Assembly: GCA_028292505.1 (NCBI GenBank)
Contig: JAQGMF010000007.1
Span: 1-61,708 of the forward strand
Reading direction: 5' to 3'
DNA from: Rhodocyclales bacterium
GTDB taxonomy: Bacteria; Pseudomonadota; Gammaproteobacteria; Burkholderiales; Rhodocyclaceae
Length of the DNA stretch: 61,708 nt
Shown here: in pieces, positions 13,322 to 22,271 of the stretch
Layout of the letters: every line of letters starts with the position of its first letter
How positions within the stretch are numbered: the first letter of the stretch is position 1
The notes under the pieces: model-generated
The model's input: the letters and a program-made list of their open reading frames with translations, nothing else
What the model was told of the DNA's origin: nothing
Databases searched by the model: none
Translations under genes and position numbers: made by a program

Positions 13322-13935
13322 CAGTCTCAGCACACCCATTGCAGTGGCCAACAGGTCGCCCACGCACGCAACACTACGAGCGCGAGAACGCCAAATTCGA
13401 TGTGACATTTGTGCGCGCCAGAGACAACATCATCGCCGAAGTGAAGCTGCTCACCGGCGGTCGCTGGGGCCCAGATCCACTCACCGTCATCAGCACGAAT
13501 ATCCCATTGCGCAGTGATGGCTTGCCGCTGGCTCGCCAGCGCGCGCCCGATGACGTTGGCGTGGCCGTGTATTTCACCTACAAGAAGCGGCAGATGTCGT
13601 TCGCATGCGATCGGTGGCTGAAGATAGAGCACAACATGCAAGCGATTGCGAAGACCATCGAGGCGCTGCGCGGCATTGCGCGCTGGGGTACGGGCGACAT
13701 GCTCGAAGCCGCGTTTCATGGCTTCATGGCATTGCCTGAGCCCGCATCGAAGCGTTCCTGGCGTGAAGTGCTTGGGGTCAGCCCGAACGTTGAAGCTACA
13801 TACGACGTTGTGCGATCTGCGTTTCGACAAGCGGCGGCAACTGCGCACCCTGACCGCGCCGGTGGCAGCCACGATGCCATGGCAGCCATCAATGCCGCCT
13901 ATGACGAAGCCAAGAAGGCGCTGGGGTTTGTATGA
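13318..13935 (+). CDS. J-domain-containing prophage protein
   Basis: 205 residues from the ATG at 13318 overlapping the previous stop. Residues ~1-140 have no family I recognise. Residues ~145-203 form a J domain: SWREVLGVSPNVEATYDVVR, the HPD motif in TAHPDRAGGSHDAM, and AINAAYDEAKKALG. J domains stimulate DnaK ATPase, so the protein may recruit host Hsp70 to a phage target, for example for remodelling a replication complex. Confidence 0.78.
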   Translation: MTVSAHPLQWPTGRPRTQHYERENAKFDVTFVRARDNIIAEVKLLTGGRWGPDPLTVISTNIPLRSDGLPLARQRAPDDVGVAVYFTYKKRQMSFACDRWLKIEHNMQAIAKTIEALRGIARWGTGDMLEAAFHGFMALPEPASKRSWREVLGVSPNVEATYDVVRSAFRQAAATAHPDRAGGSHDAMAAINAAYDEAKKALGFV

Positions 13936-14471
13936 AGCGCTCCGCGCAACTCTCCACCTGTGGCACTTACCGTTTCACGCTCACGCGCGAATGGGATGAG
14001 CGTCCGAAGCTGCTGGTTTGCATGTTCAATCCGAGTACCGCAGATGCTGAGGTCGACGACCCGACCATATCGCTGGTCTGCCACATCGCGAGCCACAACG
14101 GTTATGGCGGAATCGCAGTGGTGAATGCAATCCCGCTGCGCTGCTCAGTGCCACAGCCGGCCATCGAGATGGTCATGACGTGGGACAAGCGCCAAGACTG
14201 GCATGCCCGTGATCGCCTGCAAGAGAACCTATCGGTCATCAATGACCAGGCGGGCAAGTGCGGCGCCGTGTTGATCGCATGGGGAGCGCTCGGCGAACGC
14301 TGCGGCTTCTGGATGGACACGGTTCTTGAAGAGATTGAATGTGGCCTGCCCGAGGGCGTGCATGTGTTCTGTCTCGGCAAGACGAAGGCGGGATACCCAA
14401 AGCATCCGCTGGCGCGCGGTAAGCATCGTGTGCCGAAAGACCAGCAACTCATTCCGTGGAGGTCGGCATGA
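13932..14471 (+). CDS. DUF1643 family protein
   Basis: 179 residues. Conserved features of DUF1643 are visible: LLVCMFNPSTADAEVDDPTI near the N-terminus, NGYGGIAVVNAIPLR, a central AVLIAWGALGE and the C-terminal GYPKHPLARGKHRVP. The biochemical role of the family is unknown to me. ATGA overlaps with the genes on either side (13932 and 14468) place it firmly in the operon. Confidence 0.82.
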   Translation: MKRSAQLSTCGTYRFTLTREWDERPKLLVCMFNPSTADAEVDDPTISLVCHIASHNGYGGIAVVNAIPLRCSVPQPAIEMVMTWDKRQDWHARDRLQENLSVINDQAGKCGAVLIAWGALGERCGFWMDTVLEEIECGLPEGVHVFCLGKTKAGYPKHPLARGKHRVPKDQQLIPWRSA

Positions 14472-14659
14472 CGCAACTCGACAAAGAAGAGTGGATCGCT
14501 CGCTGCAAGGCTCAATACGCAAAGCGCGCCGGCCTGACCGAAGATGAAGCGCAGGCGTGTGCTGAAGTCGCATTTGATGAAGAAGGTGATGACGATGACG
14601 TAACGCCTGAAGAAGCCGCCGACAACGACATGGATTGCTGGGATGACGACGGTGAATGA
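14468..14659 (+). CDS. Small acidic prophage protein
   Basis: 63 residues from the ATG at 14468. A basic helical start (EEWIARCKAQYAKRAGL) is followed by a very acidic second half (DEEGDDDDVTPEEAADND). Overlaps the previous stop. Acidic small proteins of this kind in phages can act as DNA mimics or chaperone-like partners, but there is no specific evidence. Confidence 0.5.
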   Translation: MTQLDKEEWIARCKAQYAKRAGLTEDEAQACAEVAFDEEGDDDDVTPEEAADNDMDCWDDDGE

Positions 14660-14660
14660 C

Positions 14661-15056
14661 ATGAAACTCGACAAAGACACCGTGCTGCGGCTGGCCGGTA
14701 AGGTCGGCGCGCGCATCATGCACGATCACGAGACGCAGGAGGAAAAGCTTTGCTTTCCTGTCGGTGCCGTCCATGAGTTCGCCGCCCTCATCCAAGCCGA
14801 GCTGGAGAAGGATTCGACAGTATTTGGCTGGCTAATTGAGCATGCGGTTGATGGGCATTGTTTATGGCTTACGGCTAGCGGAGACTTTGTAAATGACTCG
14901 AATAGGGGTCTTCGCTTTGCGCGGCAAGAAGATGCGGAGGCGTTCTTGAAAATTTACCTAGAAGCCAAAATCGGCACGGATGTAATTGGCATATATAAGC
15001 AGCGTCTGGGCATGTCGTGTTTTTCAGTGTCTGAACATGCGTGGGGTACGAAATGA
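14661..15056 (+). CDS. Prophage hypothetical protein
   Basis: 131 residues from the ATG at 14661, directly after the previous stop; an ATG at 14643 gives six more residues but overlaps. The N-terminus (MKLDKDTVLRLAGKVG) looks helical, the rest mixed (EDAEAFLKIYLEAKIG). From here to ~16400 the DNA becomes more AT-rich than the upstream operon. No family recognised. The stop overlaps the next start. Confidence 0.5.
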   Translation: MKLDKDTVLRLAGKVGARIMHDHETQEEKLCFPVGAVHEFAALIQAELEKDSTVFGWLIEHAVDGHCLWLTASGDFVNDSNRGLRFARQEDAEAFLKIYLEAKIGTDVIGIYKQRLGMSCFSVSEHAWGTK

Positions 15057-15868
15057 CAAACGAGAACAAGACCGTGGCGCAGCTACTGGAAGGCGTTGAG
15101 GTGGATGCATGGTTACGCGTGTCCAACATCTCGGGATTGTCCACCAGGGCATCTCTTTCCGATAGCGTGGAACTGGCATCCGAAAGCATTTTTCCGCTTC
15201 GACGTGATACAACTTTCGAGCGCGTGTTCGGGCCGGTGGTGGCGGAGTTCAACACATATAGAAAGTTTCATTCGGCTTATGCGGACACAAGCGTTTTGCG
15301 CGAAAAGGAACTCGAAGCGCAATGTGCCAACCTCTCCCGCGCTGTCGCAGAACTGACCGAGACTAAGGATGCTGCGTATCTGTCTGGAGTGGGAGTGGGT
15401 GAAGCTCGGCGAGCAAAAAAGTTGGCAGAAGAGCTGGCAGAAGGCGTGCTGGCTCTGAGTCATCCAATGGATTGCGAATGTGAATGGTGCTCTGGGAAGA
15501 ATCCCCTGCAAGAACTCGCCGACGAATCTCAGCGGCTTGGGCTGTATGACGTGCAACAACTAGGATGGCCTGTTGGCAAAGTGCATGAGCTGAAATGCTG
15601 GACGAGTTATTTTGGAGCGGTCTATAGCGGCATCAAGTCGTTTGAGGTGCGTTTTAACGACAGAGATTTCCGAAAAGGCGACTTGTTATTGTTACGCGAA
15701 TGGAATGTCGAGCGAAAAGACTATACCGGACGGATGTGCGAGCGGCTTATAACGTATGTATTAACTGCTTCTGAATTTTGCAAAGAAGGCTTTGCAATAC
15801 TTTCATTATGCCCGCTGGATTGCTACATCCAGCGAGCCGATGCAGCCAAGAAGGAGTCCGGGGAATGA
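15053..15868 (+). CDS. Prophage protein with C-terminal DUF3850/ASCH-like domain
   Basis: 271 residues from the ATG at 15053. The middle has a coiled-coil stretch (ELEAQCANLSRAVAELTETK) and a CECEWC pair. Residues ~178-255 match the DUF3850/ASCH-like fold: HELKCWTSYFGAVYSGIKSF, EVRFNDRDFRKGDLLLLREW, and a closing strand. ASCH-like domains bind RNA or modified bases; the substrate here is unknown. Both ends show ATGA overlaps. Confidence 0.7.
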   Translation: MTNENKTVAQLLEGVEVDAWLRVSNISGLSTRASLSDSVELASESIFPLRRDTTFERVFGPVVAEFNTYRKFHSAYADTSVLREKELEAQCANLSRAVAELTETKDAAYLSGVGVGEARRAKKLAEELAEGVLALSHPMDCECEWCSGKNPLQELADESQRLGLYDVQQLGWPVGKVHELKCWTSYFGAVYSGIKSFEVRFNDRDFRKGDLLLLREWNVERKDYTGRMCERLITYVLTASEFCKEGFAILSLCPLDCYIQRADAAKKESGE

Positions 15869-15990
15869 GCAAAAGTCTTGCCATTCTGTGCATTGCTGTT
15901 GGCGTATGCATAGGTGTAAATGATTGGCCGCTCTGGAGTTGCTTTCTTTGTGGCTCAGCGCTGGGAATTCTTTGGAGGGCTAGGGAATGA
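15865..15990 (+). CDS. 41-residue membrane peptide
   Basis: MSKSLAILCIAVGVCIGV starts a hydrophobic segment, a short turn (NDWPLW) follows and then a second hydrophobic stretch ending in RARE. A small two-segment membrane peptide, coupled to both neighbours by ATGA. Function unknown. Confidence 0.45.
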   Translation: MSKSLAILCIAVGVCIGVNDWPLWSCFLCGSALGILWRARE

Positions 15991-16331
15991 GTGATACGCC
16001 ACAAAACTCTAGATATGCAGCGCTGCTGAATGACTTATGCGAGATGCAAGATTCGATCATTTACGCCGCCAGAAAGAATGTATTGATCCGTGCAGAACAT
16101 GCCATCGCCGATATGGAGAAAAGGCTGAATAAAGCAGAAGCCCTCGTCGCTGAGCAGATTGCGCTGGCTGTGGCGCCGATTTTGGATGGGTTTAAAGGCG
16201 TCAGATTCTCTGATCCAGGCGGCCCGCGAATCACGATCTGCTACGCCGGCAATCTTCAGGCAGGCAGGGCAATGGATATGCTGATTGGCATGTACGAACG
16301 CGCACCACAACCCAAAGGGAAGGATGACTGA
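15987..16331 (+). CDS. Prophage hypothetical protein with helical N-terminus
   Basis: 114 residues. The first 65 residues are helical with a short coiled coil (AIADMEKRLNKAEALVAEQI); the rest holds GGPRITICYAGNLQAGRA. No family recognised. Overlaps both neighbours. Confidence 0.5.
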   Translation: MSDTPQNSRYAALLNDLCEMQDSIIYAARKNVLIRAEHAIADMEKRLNKAEALVAEQIALAVAPILDGFKGVRFSDPGGPRITICYAGNLQAGRAMDMLIGMYERAPQPKGKDD

Positions 16332-16471
16332 TGATTTACTTCGCATTGCGTGACGAGGTCGCCGCACCGCGCGCCGAGCAGCCAGAGCCATCAACAACTA
16401 TCCGGAATTCCCGGACACATGCTGATGCCTCGCTGGTTGACGCTGCGTCTACTAAATTGGCAACGGATTAG
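16331..16471 (+). CDS. Possible 46-residue prophage peptide
   Basis: Starts at ATG 16331, overlapping the previous stop by one base (TGATG), and reads MIYFALRDEVAAPRAEQPEP onward to TAG at 16471. No recognisable domain. Supported only by the coupling pattern and by filling the gap before the excisionase-like gene. Confidence 0.35.
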   Translation: MIYFALRDEVAAPRAEQPEPSTTIRNSRTHADASLVDAASTKLATD

Positions 16472-16482
16472 TAGGGCTTGAC

Positions 16483-16761
16483 ATGAGCCACGCCACCACA
16501 TCCTATCCGGTCCTGCCGCAAGAGTTCTTCAGCATTGCCGAGCTCGTTGCAATGCTTGGACCACAGCGTCGCGACGGGCTAATCGGGTTACTCAAAGCCG
16601 CCAACGTTTCCTTTGTTGTCGGCCGCCATGGCTGGCCACTTGTGTATCGCGACCGGCTATTGCCAGGTACCGAGGCAAGCGAGCAAGATTCGACGACGCC
16701 ATCATTCAACTTCGATGCTATCCATGCCGCCAGCAGGACGTCCGCGCACCGCCGCCAATAG
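16483..16761 (+). CDS. Excisionase-like (DUF4224-type) protein
   Basis: 92 residues. The segment EFFSIAELVAMLGPQRRDGL followed by LKAANVSFVVGRHGWPLVYR matches the short DUF4224/AlpA-like proteins that sit directly before phage integrases and act as directionality factors. The C-terminal ~30 residues are probably unstructured. Its 3' end overlaps the 5' end of the integrase gene by about 38 bases in another frame, which suggests coupled expression. Confidence 0.7.
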   Translation: MSHATTSYPVLPQEFFSIAELVAMLGPQRRDGLIGLLKAANVSFVVGRHGWPLVYRDRLLPGTEASEQDSTTPSFNFDAIHAASRTSAHRRQ

Positions 16762-17797
16762 GGACTTGCCGCCGAATATGCTTCGGCGCAAGCGTGGCGA
16801 CTCGACGCTCTATTACTACCAGCATGCGGACGGTCGGCATGAAGCGCTAGGCTCTGACTTCCGCAAGGCGCAGATCCGCTGGAGCGCGATACAGGCCGAA
16901 CTTGCTTCGCACTCTGCCGATGGCTTCACAGCAGTGGCCGAAGCCTATGAGAAACGCGGCATAGCAGCACTATCGCCAAAGACACAGAGCGAATACTGCG
17001 CCGCGCTGGTCAGGCTTAAAGCCGTTTTTCGCAATGCACCGATGCACACTGTCTTGCCCGGCGATGTTGGCAAGATGATGGACAAGCTGATCGACACACC
17101 ATTCCTCGCCAACCGCATCAAGGCAACGCTCTCGCGCATGTGGAATTGGGCGCGTGGCAAAGGGCTAACCAGCGCCCCCAATCCCTGCGTCGGCGTCGAG
17201 AGCTACCATGAACCGCGTCGTCAAGTACTCGTTACGCCCCAGATGTTTTGGGATATGCATGACGCTGGCGATCAGGTATTGAAAGACTGGCTGCGCCTGG
17301 ACATGCTCATCGGGCAACGTGTAACCGACATTCTCAAATTGCGCCGGGATCAGATTACGATCAAGGAAGATCGGCAGGTCCTGGGCATGCGCGCGAAAAA
17401 GAACCGTGCGCTCGGCCAATTCAATGTCACCGGGGACCTGGCAGCCCTTCTCGACGAGCTGTTGATGCGCCCGCGCAAGGCGACAGGTCCGTGGCTAGTG
17501 CAGACCGACGATGGCCAGCGAGTCACTTATACGATGCTTAAGAACCGCTTCGACGCCGCGCGCGATGTGCTGCGAGAACGAGCAGAGAAAGCCGGAGAGG
17601 AGTGGGTGCATTGGCAGCGTCGCGACCTCCGCAAAGCTTCGCTGAACCTTGCAAAAACGCTGGAAGAGGCGCGCCGTCGCGGGCTCCATCTTGACAGCCG
17701 GACCACTGCTCGACACTATGAATTAGCCATTGAAGCAGAGGCTGCAAGCATGCCAAAACGCGTCAGTAATTCAGACACAGACCCGCATCAAACCTAG
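16724..17797 (+). CDS. int: Tyrosine-type phage integrase
   Basis: 357 residues from the ATG at 16724 (16715 is possible). An AP2-like arm-binding N-terminus (MLRRKRGDSTLYYYQHADGR), a SAM-like core-binding domain (~60-160) and the catalytic domain follow. The first catalytic Arg lies in LIGQRVTDILKLR; box II reads WQRRDLRKASL (RDLR in place of HxxR, as in some phage integrases); the nucleophile is the Tyr in TTARHYE. The canonical LGH of box III is not visible. The gene points at the tRNA fragment 68 bases downstream, as expected for an integrase next to its attachment site. Confidence 0.9.
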   Translation: MPPAGRPRTAANRDLPPNMLRRKRGDSTLYYYQHADGRHEALGSDFRKAQIRWSAIQAELASHSADGFTAVAEAYEKRGIAALSPKTQSEYCAALVRLKAVFRNAPMHTVLPGDVGKMMDKLIDTPFLANRIKATLSRMWNWARGKGLTSAPNPCVGVESYHEPRRQVLVTPQMFWDMHDAGDQVLKDWLRLDMLIGQRVTDILKLRRDQITIKEDRQVLGMRAKKNRALGQFNVTGDLAALLDELLMRPRKATGPWLVQTDDGQRVTYTMLKNRFDAARDVLRERAEKAGEEWVHWQRRDLRKASLNLAKTLEEARRRGLHLDSRTTARHYELAIEAEAASMPKRVSNSDTDPHQT

Positions 17798-17864
17798 GTC
17801 TACATCAAGGCTTCGTCAGTTATTCAAAGCTGGTAAGTTGTTGATCTGCACCACAACCGCCACA

Positions 17865-17911
<47 letters not shown>

Positions 17912-17921
17912 GAAAAACAGG

Positions 17922-17951
17922 GGGTCGGCGTTTGCCGGCCCTTTGTCGTTT
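17922..17951 (+). terminator. Terminator following the tRNA fragment
   Basis: GGGTCGGC (17922-17929) / GCCGGCCC (17934-17941) with loop GTTT, one G-T pair, then TTTGTCGTTT. Probably the original terminator of the tRNA-Thr gene; now it would end the prophage early transcript. Confidence 0.65.
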
Positions 17952-17958
17952 CTGGCGA

Positions 17959-18798
17959 CTACTGCCTGTGTTCGGCCACGTTGCCGACTTCAGCCCACTC
18001 CTGGTCAGTTGCTCGAATCGGGTTGATGTCCAGCCCTCCCCTTCGCGTGTAACGCGCCCATACCGCCAAACGCCTGGGACTGCAGTAGCGCTGTATGTCG
18101 CAGAAGATGCGTTCGACGCATTGTTCGTGGAATTCGTTGTGCTCGCGGAATGAGACGATGTAGCGCAGCAGGGCTTCGTGGTCGATGGTGGGGCCGCTAT
18201 ATCGTATGGCGAGCATGCCCCAGTCAGGTTGCGCTGTAACCAGGCAATTCGACTTGAGTAGATGGGAATAGAGAGTCTCGTTGACTACAACCGTGCCAGC
18301 CGCGCTTTGTAGTAGTTCGGGGGCCGGCGTGTAAGTATCAATCTCAATGTCAATGTCATCGAGACAGATGCCTTCCGGTACCCCCATACGGCGTGCGCTT
18401 GCTTGACCTATTGAGGTGAGCTTTACCGTGACCGGCGCTCCTGTTACCTTGCTGAGATCCGCAGCGATACAGCCTTCGACTTCTTCCTGACTGCTCAGCT
18501 GCGTCTGGTTGTATGAGTTCAGGTAGAGCTTGAGCGATTTCGATTCGACGATGCGTGGCGAGTCCGCCGGAACGATGAATTCAGCGAGCGCAACTAGTGG
18601 CTTGCCGCGCGGGTTGAGCCAGGAGAGTTCATATGCATTCCAGATATCCATGCCAACGAATGGCAGGACGTCGGTGATGCCCAGCTCTGCGCGCTTGTCG
18701 GCGCGTGGCATCGGATAGAGGAGCGCCGGGTTGTATTGCGTCTCGTACGCTACGCGCTTGCCTAGGGGCGAGCCCTTGCTGGAGTCGACGATGCTCAT
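17959..18798 (-). CDS. queF: NADPH-dependent 7-cyano-7-deazaguanine (preQ0) reductase
   Basis: 279 residues, the long bimodular (YqeF-type) QueF. The motif ESKSLKLYLNSYNQT lies in the N-terminal module; LKSNCLVTAQPDWGMLAIRY carries the predicted nucleophilic Cys, and SFREHNEFHEQCVERIFCDI the C-terminal catalytic region. It reduces preQ0 to preQ1 in queuosine synthesis. The start overlaps the stop of the carboxypeptidase gene (ATGA), so it is the last gene of a leftward three-gene run. Confidence 0.95.
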   Translation of the reverse strand: MSIVDSSKGSPLGKRVAYETQYNPALLYPMPRADKRAELGITDVLPFVGMDIWNAYELSWLNPRGKPLVALAEFIVPADSPRIVESKSLKLYLNSYNQTQLSSQEEVEGCIAADLSKVTGAPVTVKLTSIGQASARRMGVPEGICLDDIDIEIDTYTPAPELLQSAAGTVVVNETLYSHLLKSNCLVTAQPDWGMLAIRYSGPTIDHEALLRYIVSFREHNEFHEQCVERIFCDIQRYCSPRRLAVWARYTRRGGLDINPIRATDQEWAEVGNVAEHRQ

Positions 18799-19952
18799 GT
18801 CATTATCCTACGCAAATGTGCAAGAATGGGGTGCAGCAACAATGCGCCAAGACGCTTGCTGCGCGCGCCGCTCCAGCCGGTTCTTGCGTCTGGCGCCTTG
18901 GCGTTGTCCTTGAATGGCATTTCCAGGGTCAGGGCGACGCAGTTGAATTGATGCGCAACCCACTTGGATGCGAGCGTCAGCAGTTCGTCATCGAAGCGGT
19001 TGTCCGCATAGCCTTTCGCGGTCTGGAAATCCGGGCTGGCGACACTCAGGTCATCGAGAAAGCCCTGCTGAAGTGCGAGATTGCGTTCGCCATAACCGGG
19101 CACCATGTGGCTGCCATCGATGAAAACGTAAGGCAGTGTTTCATCGCCGTGCAAATCGATGAACAGATCGACGCCCGTGTCGAGCATGCCTTGCCGCACA
19201 CACAAGACTTCGGGGCTGCGCTCGATGGTGGGCATGCGCCATTCGCGATTCAGATTGGCGCCCGCTGCGTTGCTGCGCAGGTTGCCCAAGGTGCTGCCGT
19301 CAGGGTTCATATTGGGGACGATGTGTATGCAGGCACGCTGACGTATTTCGCTTGCGATATGCCCGAATTCAGTATCCGCGTCGTCAAGTAAGGCTTCGAG
19401 CAGACCTTCGGCGCACCACTCGGCCATGGATTCACCGGGGTGCTGGCGCGCGATGATCCACACGTTGCGCGGCGCCGCGCAGCCTATGCGCAATGCATCA
19501 ATGCTGCGGCCCTCGACGGAATTGCCTAGCTGTACAAGTTGCGCATCGGTTTTCTGCGCGCAACGCGCCAACAGGTCGAAGTGCCGCTCCAGCGAGTAGG
19601 GTTGGAAATATGCAAGCCAGATACTGTCTTGCTGCATGACGAATTCGATGGTGAGCCTCTCACCGTCGTAATGCGTTGCCGCGATACGGAACCAGTCGTG
19701 CCGATCATGGCTGGCAGCGCATTGGTAACCATGCCAGCCCTCGGCGTAACTACACTCGCCCGCATTTTCGATGACGATGCGCACGGCGCTTGCCGTCGGT
19801 GCCGCGAGACGGAAATGAAACCATTGAAAAAAATCGGCGTTGCTGTCCTTGCAAATGCGCAGTCTTATGTCATATGTGGTTTCCGCACGCACCACTTCGA
19901 TATTGCCGCTGTCAAATCGGCTGTTGATGTGTGGCTTTACTGGATGGGTCAT
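18795..19952 (-). CDS. M14-family zinc carboxypeptidase (cytosolic type)
   Basis: 385 residues from the ATG at 19952 (MTHPVKPHINSRFDSGNIEV). An N-terminal beta domain (~1-120, including FFQWFHFRL and WYHGYQ-like WHGYQCAAS) precedes the peptidase M14 domain with the zinc motif RQHPGESMAEW, NPDGSTLGNLRSNAAGANLN and a distal LHGDE; a late ALTLEMPF holds the general-base Glu. It resembles the cytosolic carboxypeptidase/AGBL-like group seen widely in proteobacteria. Start and stop overlap yaaA and queF respectively. Confidence 0.88.
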   Translation of the reverse strand: MTHPVKPHINSRFDSGNIEVVRAETTYDIRLRICKDSNADFFQWFHFRLAAPTASAVRIVIENAGECSYAEGWHGYQCAASHDRHDWFRIAATHYDGERLTIEFVMQQDSIWLAYFQPYSLERHFDLLARCAQKTDAQLVQLGNSVEGRSIDALRIGCAAPRNVWIIARQHPGESMAEWCAEGLLEALLDDADTEFGHIASEIRQRACIHIVPNMNPDGSTLGNLRSNAAGANLNREWRMPTIERSPEVLCVRQGMLDTGVDLFIDLHGDETLPYVFIDGSHMVPGYGERNLALQQGFLDDLSVASPDFQTAKGYADNRFDDELLTLASKWVAHQFNCVALTLEMPFKDNAKAPDARTGWSGARSKRLGALLLHPILAHLRRIMT

Positions 19953-20737
19953 TGCGACTCCCATGCGGCGCGGCGACGAAATACCCATGTGTCGTCACTC
20001 GAAACTTCGGGGGCGAATGCGTAGCCCTCGGCATCGAAATTTTTGAGTGCCTCGACGTCCACGATGCGATTGACAATGGCATAACGGCTCATGAGGCCGC
20101 GCGCACGCTTTGCATAGAAGCTGACGATCTTGTAGCCGGTGTTCTTCCATTCATGGAAGACAGGCGTGACGACACGAGCTGACAGTTTCCTGGGGCGCAC
20201 GGATCTGAAATATTCCTCGGAGGCGAGATTGACCAAGACATTTTCAGGCGACTGGGCAAAGTCTGCATTGAGCGCCTGCGTGATGGTATCGCTCCAGAAC
20301 GAGTACAGGTCTTTGCCTTTGGGATGCATCAATCGCGTTCCCATTTCGAGACGATACGCCTGCATGAGATCGAGCGGCCGCAAAAGTCCGTACAGCCCTG
20401 ACAGGATGCGCAGATGCCGCTGTGCCCAGGCGAGGTCCTCGGCATCGAGACTGTGCACATCGAGTCCGCCATAGACGTCGCCATTGAAGGCGAGTACAGC
20501 CTGACGAGCATTGTCCGCCGTAAAAGGTGTCGTCCACTGCGCGTAACGTTCCGCGTTAAGCGCTGCGAGCTGATCGGATATTTTCATGAGCCGCGCGAGC
20601 GTGGCGGGCGCCAGCTTGCGCGCAATCTTGATGAGCTTGGCGGACTGGTCGAGGAACGAAGGCTGCGTATGCGGCAGCTCGCGTGTCGGCGATTCGAAGT
20701 CCAGCGACTTGGCTGGAGAGATGACAATTTGGATCAT
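19949..20737 (-). CDS. yaaA: Peroxide stress protein YaaA (DUF328)
   Basis: 262 residues. Family features throughout: VISPAKSLDFESP at the N-terminus, KLIKIARKLAPATLARLMKI, FNGDVYGGLDV, HLRILSGLYGLLRPLDLMQA, YRLEMGTRL and VNLASEEYF. In E. coli YaaA lowers free iron during peroxide stress and binds DNA. First gene of the leftward run with the carboxypeptidase and queF; its stop overlaps the carboxypeptidase start. Divergent from bioA over a ~100-base promoter region. Confidence 0.95.
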   Translation of the reverse strand: MIQIVISPAKSLDFESPTRELPHTQPSFLDQSAKLIKIARKLAPATLARLMKISDQLAALNAERYAQWTTPFTADNARQAVLAFNGDVYGGLDVHSLDAEDLAWAQRHLRILSGLYGLLRPLDLMQAYRLEMGTRLMHPKGKDLYSFWSDTITQALNADFAQSPENVLVNLASEEYFRSVRPRKLSARVVTPVFHEWKNTGYKIVSFYAKRARGLMSRYAIVNRIVDVEALKNFDAEGYAFAPEVSSDDTWVFRRRAAWESQ

Positions 20738-20835
20738 GTGCGCATTCTACAAGTCCTGCGATCCTGACGCTTTTTTGCCTGCCGGCGCAATACAAAGGAA
20801 GATGCAGATCTCGCTCTGAATCACGAGTCCTCCAC

Positions 20836-22143
20836 ATGACCGACCTCCTCGCCCGTTCGCTCGCCGCCGTGTGGCACCCATGCACGCAGATGAAGCAACA
20901 CGAATCGACGCCGCTGATTGCCATCGCGCGCGGCGACGGGCCATGGCTGTATGACACGAACGGTAGGCGCTACCTGGACGCAGTCAGCTCGTGGTGGGTG
21001 AACCTGTTCGGACATTGCCATCCGCACATCAATCGGCGCCTGCGCGAGCAGCTCGAAAAACTCGAACATGTGATGTTGGCTGGCTTCACGCATGAACCAG
21101 TGGTGACACTCTCCGAGAAGCTGTCAGCCCTCACTAGCGGCGTGCTGGGACATGCCTTCTACGCGTCGGACGGCGCTTCAGCCACCGAGATCGCCTTGAA
21201 GATGAGTCTGCATTACTGGCGCAACCTCGGTCGTGCCGATAAGAATCGCTTCGTCTGCCTGGAAGGCAGTTATCACGGCGAAACCGTCGGCGCGTTGGCC
21301 GTGACCGATATCGCCCTGTTCCGCGATGCCTACGCGCCACTGGTACGCGTGGCAGACACCGTGCCGTCACCGGATTGGCGGCGCGCTGCCGATGGGGAAG
21401 ACGCTGTGGATGTGGCGCGACGCGCGGCCAACGCGCTGGAAGCCTGGCTTGAAACGCATCATGCGCAGACCGCCGCGCTGATCGTCGAGCCCCTCGTGCA
21501 GTGCGCGACAGGCATGGCAATGTACGACGCCGAATACCTGCGTCTGGCGCGTGCGCTTTGCGATCGCTACGAAGTCCACCTCATTGCCGACGAAATCGCC
21601 GTCGGCTGCGGACGCACCGGCAACTTCTTCGCCTGCGAGCAGGCCGGTATCTGGCCGGATTTCTTGTGCCTGTCCAAAGGCATTTCGGGCGGCTACCTGC
21701 CCTTGTCGCTGGTACTGAGCCGCGAGGCTATCTACCAAGCATTTTATGCGGACGAAACGAGCCGCGGCTTCCTGCATTCGCACTCCTATACCGGCAATCC
21801 CCTGGCTTGCACAGCGGCCCTGGCGACCCTGGAGTTATTCGAACAGGATCAAGTCATCGCCGCCAACCGTGAGCTCGCTGGCTGGCTAGCGGAGGCCGCG
21901 CAGCCCCTCGCCGCGCATCACAACGTGCGTCACATGCGCCAGACCGGGACGATTCTTGCATTTGATGTCGATACAGTCGCCCCAGATTTCAGCCGTCGCT
22001 TTGCACAAGCAGCGATCGGTCAAGGGCTCTTGCTTCGTCCTATCGGCGCGACGATCTACTGGATGCCCCCCTACATCGTTGATCGCGCAACGCTCGCTTT
22101 GCTAGGTGAAGGCACGCTTGCTGCGCTGAATGCCAGCCTTTAA
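20836..22143 (+). CDS. bioA: Adenosylmethionine-8-amino-7-oxononanoate aminotransferase
   Basis: 435 residues of a class III PLP aminotransferase. WHPCTQMKQHE, YLDAVSSWWVNLFGHCHP, FYASDGASATEIALKMSLHY, LIADEIAVGCGRTG (PLP-binding Asp) and CLSKGISGGYLPLSL (Schiff-base Lys) are all present; the HPCTQM start separates BioA from other members. It makes 7,8-diaminopelargonate in biotin synthesis. No other bio gene lies beside it. I could not identify a BirA operator upstream. Confidence 0.95.
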   Translation: MTDLLARSLAAVWHPCTQMKQHESTPLIAIARGDGPWLYDTNGRRYLDAVSSWWVNLFGHCHPHINRRLREQLEKLEHVMLAGFTHEPVVTLSEKLSALTSGVLGHAFYASDGASATEIALKMSLHYWRNLGRADKNRFVCLEGSYHGETVGALAVTDIALFRDAYAPLVRVADTVPSPDWRRAADGEDAVDVARRAANALEAWLETHHAQTAALIVEPLVQCATGMAMYDAEYLRLARALCDRYEVHLIADEIAVGCGRTGNFFACEQAGIWPDFLCLSKGISGGYLPLSLVLSREAIYQAFYADETSRGFLHSHSYTGNPLACTAALATLELFEQDQVIAANRELAGWLAEAAQPLAAHHNVRHMRQTGTILAFDVDTVAPDFSRRFAQAAIGQGLLLRPIGATIYWMPPYIVDRATLALLGEGTLAALNASL

Positions 22144-22271
22144 AGGCCTCAAACCGCAAGAAAACAAAATTTTTTTGCATAGCTTGTCATCCCGCCGCGT
22201 TGACGACGCGTTGTTGAGCATGTCCGGGCGATATCCCGGCCATCAAACTCAACCTTTAAAGGAAACGAAAC

